DNA of 64,000 nt. It comes from Nocardioides plantarum. Its GTDB lineage: Bacteria; Actinomycetota; Actinomycetes; Propionibacteriales; Nocardioidaceae. The DNA lies in the NCBI RefSeq assembly GCF_006346395.1, contig NZ_VDMS01000002.1, positions 310,001 through 374,000 of the forward strand, written 5' to 3'. A model generated the notes under the pieces. That model worked only from the letters and a program-made list of their open reading frames with translations. It searched no databases and had not been told where the DNA came from. Positions 58,111-64,000 of the stretch are shown here, one piece after another. Both the position numbers and the translations under genes were made by a program. Within the stretch, counting starts at the first letter, position 1, and each line of letters begins with the position of its first letter.

Positions 58111-60249
58111 TCAGGGCGCGGTGGTGGGCTCCAGCCTGACCTCGGCGCTCCCGGTGAGCTCGCCGTCGTCGTACTGGGCGACGAAGACCGCGCTCAGGTC
58201 GTCCTGACCCGGGTCGTGACCCCCGGGCACCGTGGTGGTGAGCGTGCCGGTGCAGCCGTTGGCCGTGCTCTGCGGGTGGCCGTGGCTGTCGTGACCCAGG
58301 ATGTAGGTCACGGTGACCTTGCTGCAGTCGACCTCGGTGTCGTCGGTGACCGTCACCTCGTAGGACACGGTGTCGCCGAACTGGAAGGTGTCGTCGGGCG
58401 TGGGCGTCACGAACTCGACGACCGGCGTCTGGTTGCCCACGACGATGTCGACGTCGGCCGATGCGTGCCGGCCGCGGTGCTTGCCGCCGACGTCGGTGAC
58501 GGTGAGCGTCGCGCGGTAGCTGCCTTCGTCACGGTAGGTGTGCGACGGGTTCTTGGCAGTGCTGTCGACGCGGCCGTCGCCGTCGAAGTCCCACGCGTAC
58601 TTGAGCTGGTCGCCGTCGGCGTCGGTGGTGCCAGCGCTGGAGAACTTGACCTTCAGCGGGGCCAGACCGGCCGAGGGAGTGGCGGTGACCTTCGGCTCGG
58701 GGCTGTGGTTGCCCTTGGCGCCGATGAAGTCGATGCGCGAGAGCTGGGCGTCGGGGTTCTCGGCGAAGTAGCCGTCGCCGTACTCGAGCACGTAGAGGGC
58801 GCCGTCGGGGCCGAACTCCATGTCCATCGGGTTGTCCACGACGATGCCGGGGATCACGTCCTCGATCGCGGCGACCTCGCCCCCGTCGAGGTGGATGCCC
58901 TTGATGTAGTCACGGCTCCACTCGTAGAGCAGCGGCGTGTTGTCGTACTGCTCGGGCCAGGCGACCGGCGTCTTGCCGCGGGTCTTGCGCACGTCGTACT
59001 GGTAGGCGGGACCGGCCATCGGCGAGATGCCGCCGGTGCCGAGCTCGGGGAACTCGGGCGAGACGCCGAAGCCGTAGAAGATCTCGGGCTTCTCGACCGG
59101 CGGCAGCTTGACCAGACCGGTGTTGTTGGGCGAGGTGTTGCGCGGCGCGGCGCAGTTGAACGGCTTGCCGGAGGTCTTGGTGGCGAAGTCGTAGTCGACG
59201 TAGGGCAGCTCGTCGGTGGCGCAGTAGGGCCAGCCGAAGTTGGCCGGCTTCTCGATCTGCACCCACTTGCCCTTGCCGTCGGGGCCGCGGGCGGGGTCGG
59301 GCGTCTTGGAGTCGGGCGAGTAGTCGCCCACCCACAGCTTGTCGGTGCGCGGGTGGATCTCGATGCGGAACGGGTTGCGCAGCCCCATGGCGTAGATCTC
59401 GGGGCGCGTCTTGGCCTTGCCCGGGCGGAACAGGTTGCCCGCGGGGATGGTGTAGCCGCCGCGCTTGCCGGGCTTGATCCGCAGGATCTTGCCGCGCAGG
59501 TCGTTGGTGTTGGCGGCGGTGCGCTGGGCGTCGAAGGCCGGGTTGCGGTTGGGGCGCTCGTCGAGCGGAACGTAGCCGTCGGACTCGAAGGGGTTGGAGT
59601 CGTCGCCGGTGGCGAGGATCAGGTTGCCCTTGGAGTCGAAGACGATGTCGCCGCCGACGTGGCAGCAGATGCCCCGGTCGACGGGCACGTCGATCACCGG
59701 GCGTTCGGTGTTGAGCTTGACCTTGTCGTTGACGAGCTTGAACTTCGAGACCCGGATGACGCCCTTGTACGGCGCGAAGTCGGCCTTGGTGCCGTCGAGC
59801 GGCGCGTCGCCCTCGTTGATCGAGGCGGTGGTCGGGTCGTCGGCCGGTGTGTCGAGCTTGGGTGAGTAGTAGAGGTAGACCCAGGAGTTCTTCTTGCCGT
59901 CGAAGCCGGGGTCGAGGGCGATGCTCTGCAAGCCCTCCTCGTCGTGGTTGTAGACGGGGACGCGGGCGGCGATCGAGTTGACCCCGGTCTCGGCGTCGTT
60001 GTGCCAGATGACCCCCGCGCGCGTCGTGTGCAGGACGTCGCCGTTGGGAAGCACGGCGAGGTCCATCGGCTCGCCGGGACGGTCGTTGAGGGTGACCTTC
60101 TGGAACTGGGCGTCCGGCACCGGGTCCGGAGGATCGTCGTGGCCGGGGTGACCGGCCGCGGGAGAGGTGAGGCCGCCGACGGCGGCGAGGGACAGGGTGA
60201 CCGAACTGGCTGCGACCGCGGCCAGCACGCCCGAGAGACGTCGTTGCAC
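58111..60249 (-). CDS. Secreted PQQ-type sugar dehydrogenase with PKD domain
   Basis: A 712-residue exported protein. A signal peptide (about 1-33) precedes a six-bladed propeller of the soluble-glucose/aldose-sugar dehydrogenase type (GEPMDLAVLPNGDVLHTTRAGVIW, YNHDEEGLQSIALDPGF, ILATGDDSNPFESDGY, AMGLRNPFRIEIHP, PMDMEFGPDGALYVLEYGDGYF). After about residue 545 comes a PKD domain (APLKVKFSSAGTTDADGD and KYAWDFDGDG) and a final beta domain. It may oxidise sugars or sugar polymers outside the cell, with PQQ or bound metal. GTG 60249 has AAGGAG eight bases upstream. Control by the neighbouring ROK regulator is likely. Confidence 0.88.
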   Translation of the reverse strand: MQRRLSGVLAAVAASSVTLSLAAVGGLTSPAAGHPGHDDPPDPVPDAQFQKVTLNDRPGEPMDLAVLPNGDVLHTTRAGVIWHNDAETGVNSIAARVPVYNHDEEGLQSIALDPGFDGKKNSWVYLYYSPKLDTPADDPTTASINEGDAPLDGTKADFAPYKGVIRVSKFKLVNDKVKLNTERPVIDVPVDRGICCHVGGDIVFDSKGNLILATGDDSNPFESDGYVPLDERPNRNPAFDAQRTAANTNDLRGKILRIKPGKRGGYTIPAGNLFRPGKAKTRPEIYAMGLRNPFRIEIHPRTDKLWVGDYSPDSKTPDPARGPDGKGKWVQIEKPANFGWPYCATDELPYVDYDFATKTSGKPFNCAAPRNTSPNNTGLVKLPPVEKPEIFYGFGVSPEFPELGTGGISPMAGPAYQYDVRKTRGKTPVAWPEQYDNTPLLYEWSRDYIKGIHLDGGEVAAIEDVIPGIVVDNPMDMEFGPDGALYVLEYGDGYFAENPDAQLSRIDFIGAKGNHSPEPKVTATPSAGLAPLKVKFSSAGTTDADGDQLKYAWDFDGDGRVDSTAKNPSHTYRDEGSYRATLTVTDVGGKHRGRHASADVDIVVGNQTPVVEFVTPTPDDTFQFGDTVSYEVTVTDDTEVDCSKVTVTYILGHDSHGHPQSTANGCTGTLTTTVPGGHDPGQDDLSAVFVAQYDDGELTGSAEVRLEPTTAP

Positions 60250-60340
60250 GTAGTTGCTCCTTGCGGTGGGTGCTGCTCGAGAGACGACCGGGACCTCCCA
60301 TGCGCCGCACCGGGGCGGCGAGGTGATGGTCGTCACACCG

Positions 60341-60404
60341 AACCTAGGAGGCGGTCTAGACAACGTCAACCAGGTGACCAACTTACGAAACTCATTTGCG
60401 TAAG
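60341..60404 (-). promoter_or_regulatory. Promoter and candidate ROK operator upstream of the sugar dehydrogenase
   Basis: Minus strand: TTGACG (60369-60364), 17 bases, TAGGTT (60346-60341), a near-consensus promoter about 90 bases before GTG 60249. Thirteen bases upstream of the -35, CTTACG (60404-60399) and CGTAAG (60387-60382) form an inverted repeat around an A/T-rich centre, the kind of site bound by ROK regulators. The ROK gene lies just beyond on the same strand. Confidence 0.65.
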
Positions 60405-60421
60405 CGGGAGGGCGTTCTGGG

Positions 60422-61621
60422 TCAGGTCGAGGCCGCCGCGAAGACCGTCGAGCTGACCAGGCGGGCGGCCCCGATCACCCCGCCCCGCTCGGGCAGCTCG
60501 CTGAGCACGATCGGGAGGTTGCCGGTGGCCAGTGGGAGCGAGCGTTGGTAGGCAGTCCCACGGATCTCGGCGAGCAGGGCGTGCCCCAGGCCGCTCACCC
60601 GTCCGCCGATGACGATGAGCCCCGGGTTGAAGAACGACACCAGCCCGGCGACCACCTGGCCGACCCGCTGCCCGCTCTCGCGGAGCAGGGTGGCGGCCTC
60701 CAGGTCGCCGCGGGCCACCGCCGTACCGATGTCCTCGGCGGTGAGGTGGCCGCGCTCGGCGAGCATCTCGGCCAGGACCGGCGACCGGCCCCGGAGAGCG
60801 GCGGCGGTGGCGTCCTCGGCCAGGGCCGCTCCCCCGGCGTAGGCCTCGAGGCAGTCGAGGTTGCCGCAGACGCAGCGTCGGCCGTCGCCGCGGACCTGCA
60901 TGTGCCCGATGTCCCCGGCGCAGCCGTTGACCCCGCGGTAGAGGTCGCCGTCGACGACCACGCCGCAGCCGATGCCGGTCCCGATCTTGACGAAGAGGAA
61001 GTCGCGGGCGTGACGGGCCACTCCGGCGTGCCGCTCGCCCACCGCCATCACGTTGACGTCGTTGTCGAGCACCGCCGGGCAGCCGAGCTCGCGCGCGAGC
61101 GTGTCGCGCACCGGGTAGCCGTCCCAGCCGGGCATCAGCGGCGGGGCCACCGGCACGCCCCGCCCGAAGTCGACCGGGCCGGGGACGCCGACTCCCACCC
61201 CCATGGGGTGCTCGACGCCGAGGTCGCGCAGCAACCGTCGTACCGCCTCCAGCGCGACACCGAGCACCGCGTCGGGCCCACGGCGGATGTCGCCCGGCAC
61301 GTGCTCGGTGGCCAGGACCGCCAGGCGGCCGTCGGTGACCCCCACCACGAGGCCGGTGGCCCCGATGGCGATCCCGACGAACCGGATGTCGGCGGCCAGG
61401 TCGACCATCGTCGAACGGCGTCCGCCGCGCGAGACGGCGGGCCCGGTCTCGTGGGCGAGCCCGATCTCGGCCAGCCGGCCCACCTCGGCGCCGATCGTGG
61501 TCCGCGACACCTCGAGCCGCTCCCCGAGCTCGGTGCGTGACAGCGGGCCGTGGTCGCGCAGCTCGGCGAGCACCCGGGCCTGCATCGCGGTCTCGGCGCG
61601 ACCGGAGAGGGAGTGCGGCAC
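60422..61621 (-). CDS. ROK-family transcriptional regulator
   Basis: A 399-residue repressor-type ROK protein: N-terminal winged helix (QARVLAELRDHGPLSRTELGERLEVSRTTIGAEV), then the kinase-like domain with LDNDVNVMAVGERH, KIGTGIGCGVVVDG and the zinc motif CVCGNLDCLEAYAGG. Regulators of this kind bind sugars or their phosphates. It lies directly upstream of the secreted sugar dehydrogenase on the same strand, with a candidate operator between. The GTG at 61621 is a reasonable start; GAGG is very close to it, so a few codons downstream cannot be excluded. Confidence 0.9.
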   Translation of the reverse strand: MPHSLSGRAETAMQARVLAELRDHGPLSRTELGERLEVSRTTIGAEVGRLAEIGLAHETGPAVSRGGRRSTMVDLAADIRFVGIAIGATGLVVGVTDGRLAVLATEHVPGDIRRGPDAVLGVALEAVRRLLRDLGVEHPMGVGVGVPGPVDFGRGVPVAPPLMPGWDGYPVRDTLARELGCPAVLDNDVNVMAVGERHAGVARHARDFLFVKIGTGIGCGVVVDGDLYRGVNGCAGDIGHMQVRGDGRRCVCGNLDCLEAYAGGAALAEDATAAALRGRSPVLAEMLAERGHLTAEDIGTAVARGDLEAATLLRESGQRVGQVVAGLVSFFNPGLIVIGGRVSGLGHALLAEIRGTAYQRSLPLATGNLPIVLSELPERGGVIGAARLVSSTVFAAAST

Positions 61622-61698
61622 CGCCTCATCGTGCCACCCCCGGCGGCACCGTCGGACCCGGAAGCAGATCGTCCGCGGTGCGTGGCACCGTCGGGTCC

Positions 61699-62136
61699 AT
61701 GAGCCGTGAGCTGCAGGTGACCTTCGACTGCGCCGACCCCGACACGCTGATGCGCTTCTGGTGCCAGGCGCTCGGCTACGTCCCCGACCCGCCCCCGCCG
61801 GGCTTCGAGACCTGGGACGCAGCGCTCGACGCGTACGACGTACCGCTCGAGGAGCGCAACACGCGCTCGGCCTGCCACGACCCCGAGGGCACCGGTCCAC
61901 GACTGTTCTTCCAGCAGGTGGCCGAGGCCAAGACGGCCAAGAACCGGGTCCACCTCGACGTCCGCGCGGCTCCCGGCCTGCACGGCGAGGAGCGGATGAC
62001 GGCGATCGAGGCCGAGGCCGAGCGTCTGGTCGCCGCCGGGGCCACCCGGCTCGCGCGCTTCGAGCCCGACCCACCGCTCAGCCACGGCTTCATCGTGCTC
62101 GCCGACCCGGAGGGCAACGAGCTCTGCCTCGACTGA
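61699..62136 (+). CDS. VOC-family protein
   Basis: A 145-residue glyoxalase-fold protein: LQVTFDCADPDTLMRFWCQALGYV, KTAKNRVHLDVRAAPG and IVLADPEGNELCLD. It is a paralogue of the protein at 50506-50940 with the same ends and the same KTAKNR block, but has a changed middle. Function unknown. Divergent from the ROK regulator; ATG chosen by homology to the paralogue. Confidence 0.87.
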   Translation: MSRELQVTFDCADPDTLMRFWCQALGYVPDPPPPGFETWDAALDAYDVPLEERNTRSACHDPEGTGPRLFFQQVAEAKTAKNRVHLDVRAAPGLHGEERMTAIEAEAERLVAAGATRLARFEPDPPLSHGFIVLADPEGNELCLD

Positions 62137-62154
62137 CGCGAGGTGCTGCGTGGG

Positions 62155-63315
62155 TCAGACCAGCAGCTCGAAGGTCACGGTGGCGCCGCCGCCGGGGGTC
62201 TCGGAGATGGCGATCGAGCCGCCGTGGGCCTGCACCACGCGTCGTACGGTGTCGAGGCCGATGCCGGAGCCGCGGTCGTCGTCGCTGAGCCGGACCCGCG
62301 GCTCGAAGACCCGCTCGCGATCGGCGGCGGGGACGCCCAGGCCGTTGTCGGCGACCGAGACGGCGACCCGGGTGTCGTCGACCCGGGCGGCCGAGACGGC
62401 GATGGCCAGCGGGCGCGTCGGGTGGCGGTACTTCGAGGCGTTGTCGAGGAGGTTCTGCAGCACCGAGCGCAGCTGGGTCGCGTCGCCCACCACCGTCGGC
62501 AGCGGTCCGCGCGAGACCTCGACCCCGGACAGCGAGCCGGACAGGTCGCTCAGGACGTCGCCGAGCACCTCGCCGAGGTCGACCGGCTCGGCCGACATCG
62601 CCCCGCCGAGGCTGGCGTAGGACAGCACCTCGTCGATCAGCGAGGCCATCCGCCGCGACCCGTTGATGGCGCGCTCGAGGAGCCAGACCGCGTCGTCGGC
62701 CTGGTCGTCGTCGGCCAGGCGCTCGCGCAGCATCTCCAGCGACATCGACACGCTCGTCAGCGGGGACTTCAGGTCGTGGCTGACCCGTCCGGCGAACGAC
62801 GACAGCCGCTCGTTGGACTGCGCGAGCTGGCGGCTGCGCAGCGAGAGCTCGAGCACGTCGACGACCCGCTCGGCCAGGGTGCCGAGCGCCTCGACCTGCT
62901 CCGCGTCGAGGGTGCGGGGCTTGTCGTCGAAGACGCAGAGCGTGCCGATGACGACGCCGTCGAGGCTGGTCAGCTGGTGGGAGGCGTAGAAGCGGACGCT
63001 GCCGATGGCCCCGGTGACGAACGGGTTGTCGCGGAAGCGGACGTCCTCGCGCGCGTCGGGCACCACCAGCGGCGTGTCCTGGCCGAGCACCGCGGCGCAC
63101 ATGGAGTCCTCGCGCCGGCAGATGCCGGCGTCGAACCCGTAGGCCGCCACCTGGTGCTGCTCGGTGTCGGTGATCAGGTTGACGGTCGCCATCGGGGTCC
63201 CGCAGACCTTCGCGGCGAGCTCGACGATCGCCGTGAGCTCGAGTCGTGGGGGATGGCCCAGCACGTCGTACTGATCGATGCTCGCGCGCCTCAGCGCGCC
63301 CGTGGTGTCGGTCAT
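62155..63315 (-). CDS. Cytosolic GAF-domain histidine kinase
   Basis: A 386-residue kinase with no membrane helix. A GAF domain fills about 25-155 (VCGTPMATVNLITDTEQHQVAAYGFD, CRREDSMCAAVL, VIGTLCVFDDKPRTL), followed by the HisKA box GRVSHDLKSPLTSVSMSLEML with phospho-His near 180, and the ATPase domain (NLLDNASKYRH, VADNGLGVP, GSGIGLDTVRRVVQAHGG). Cys residues in the GAF part could bind a chromophore or metal. No response regulator is adjacent. Start ATG 63315. Confidence 0.9.
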   Translation of the reverse strand: MTDTTGALRRASIDQYDVLGHPPRLELTAIVELAAKVCGTPMATVNLITDTEQHQVAAYGFDAGICRREDSMCAAVLGQDTPLVVPDAREDVRFRDNPFVTGAIGSVRFYASHQLTSLDGVVIGTLCVFDDKPRTLDAEQVEALGTLAERVVDVLELSLRSRQLAQSNERLSSFAGRVSHDLKSPLTSVSMSLEMLRERLADDDQADDAVWLLERAINGSRRMASLIDEVLSYASLGGAMSAEPVDLGEVLGDVLSDLSGSLSGVEVSRGPLPTVVGDATQLRSVLQNLLDNASKYRHPTRPLAIAVSAARVDDTRVAVSVADNGLGVPAADRERVFEPRVRLSDDDRGSGIGLDTVRRVVQAHGGSIAISETPGGGATVTFELLV

Positions 63316-63404
63316 GTCGCGACGAGGGTAACCAGAGCGGCGGGTGCGCGCGATCATCCGGATGCCGCCCGGCGTTGCCGGACGCCGTGGCGACGGCTCG
63401 GGTG

Positions 63405-64000
63405 TCAGGTCAGGCCGGGGGCGCCCCAGATCGCCAGCCGGCGAGCCGGGTCGTCCTCGACGGGCAGCTCGGTGCGCAGCAGGTCGCGGACCTGGATCTC
63501 GAGCAGCTCCTCGCGGCGCTGCCCGCCCCCGGCCGCGGGGGCGAAGGGATAGAACGTGCCCTGCTTGTAGAGGTAGACCAGACCGACGCCGCGCCCGCTG
63601 CTGTCGGCGAACGGCACCAGCGAGCAGAGCAGCGCCGGACCGAAGCCGGCCCCCTCGAGCGTGGTGTTGACGGCATGCAGGTCGGTACACAGCCCCCCGA
63701 GGTCGCCCTCCTGGGGGTCGTACGGCGGGTGGTCGACCTCGAGCCAGGTGAAGCCGAACCCGTCGGTGCTGACCCGGACCTGCGGCGCGTCGGTGGCGGC
63801 GTCGAGCAGCTCCAGGACACCGCTCTGGGCGTCGGCGAACGCGGGCCCGGCAGCCGCCCGGTAGCAGACCGATCCGTCGCCGGTCGGGACCAGGCCGAGC
63901 GCGGCCTGCAGGGTGATCGCCGCCGAGGGCACCTGGAAGAGCGCGTCGAGGTTGGCCTGCTTGGGCTTGGTGCGCCCGAGGATCGAGTCGAGGAGGCCCA
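63405..64000 (-). CDS. PspA-associated protein PspAB (start cut by the window edge)
   Basis: At least 198 residues, almost complete: the last window bases read TGGGCCTCCTCG on the minus strand, so the ATG (Met-Gly-Leu-Leu-Asp) begins one base outside at 64001. Markers of PspAB are LGRTKPKQANLDALFQVPSAAITLQAALGL at the N-terminus, GALLCSL-type LLCSLVPFAD, LVYLYKQGTFYPFAP and the C-terminal RRLAIWGAPGL. Relatives belong to the actinobacterial phage-shock/PspA membrane-stress set; a pspA gene is expected just beyond the edge. Confidence 0.88.
   Translation of the reverse strand, partial: GLLDSILGRTKPKQANLDALFQVPSAAITLQAALGLVPTGDGSVCYRAAAGPAFADAQSGVLELLDAATDAPQVRVSTDGFGFTWLEVDHPPYDPQEGDLGGLCTDLHAVNTTLEGAGFGPALLCSLVPFADSSGRGVGLVYLYKQGTFYPFAPAAGGGQRREELLEIQVRDLLRTELPVEDDPARRLAIWGAPGLT

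Noticed and set aside
1..64000. tRNA or rRNA genes
   Set aside because: I saw no cloverleaf with the GGTTCGA-type T arm and CCA-proximal stem, and no rRNA-like conserved text; a covariance search would be needed to exclude a missed tRNA.

Overview
The window is about 72% GC (by eye), densely coded on both strands, and reads as a chromosomal segment of a high-GC actinobacterium. Actinobacterial markers include leaderless genes with a TAnnnT box 6-7 nt before the start, a c-di-AMP (ydaO-type) riboswitch before an NlpC/P60 gene, the qcrCAB/ctaCDEF oxidase genes, an AdoK-type adenosine kinase and a PspAB-type protein. Gene order resembles the Streptomyces DAHP synthase/PFK/MacRS/glucokinase neighbourhood and the Mycobacterium exonuclease-trpD-ctaE-qcrCAB-ctaC-adoK neighbourhood. 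A Nocardioides-like organism is my best guess, from general impression only.

Layout. 1-9 kb: class II DAHP synthase; a leaderless ROK regulator divergent from a sugar ABC transporter (lipoprotein, ATPase, permease); the permease is fused in frame to the tail of a TetR regulator and followed by a DHA2 drug exporter; then a phosphofructokinase with pyrophosphate-type residues. 9-16 kb: membrane proteins, an MFS exporter, a DUF1028 protein, a coiled-coil protein/arylamine N-acetyltransferase pair, two nested small repeat elements, and a TetR/MpaB-type oxygenase divergon. 16-27.5 kb: a MacRS-like two-component operon with a flavin-reductase-like gene and plsC; an acetyltransferase; an esterase; an operon of two ROK kinases, a DUF5304-like protein, an ArsA-like ATPase and a lipid-binding-fold protein; a long-chain acyl-CoA ligase. 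27.5-33.3 kb: a NarL-type kinase/regulator pair, a tiny Flp-type pilin, a gluzincin-like protein, and the riboswitch-controlled NlpC/P60 hydrolase.

33.3-49 kb: exonuclease-UvrC hybrid, a second copy of the repeat element, an Lrp-type domain protein, trpD, and the respiratory supercomplex genes (ctaE-qcrC-qcrA-qcrB on +, ctaC-ctaD-ctaF on -). Between qcrB and an L,D-transpeptidase lies a nuclease-like gene bracketed by four near-identical palindromes. 49-58 kb: a cysteine desulfurase/TusA pair, adenosine kinase, erpA, glycerate kinase, acetyltransferase, SGNH protein, nadA. 58-64 kb: a secreted PQQ-type sugar dehydrogenase with PKD domain, a ROK regulator with a candidate operator, a VOC protein, a GAF histidine kinase, and a PspAB-like gene cut by the window edge by one base.

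Most unusual items: the ABC-permease/TetR chimera; the palindrome-bracketed nuclease-like gene; the 170-bp inverted-repeat element present twice and touching leaderless promoters; a 161-bp MITE-like element inserted at its edge; and a family of intergenic hairpins with an invariant nine-base loop but different, still complementary, stems.
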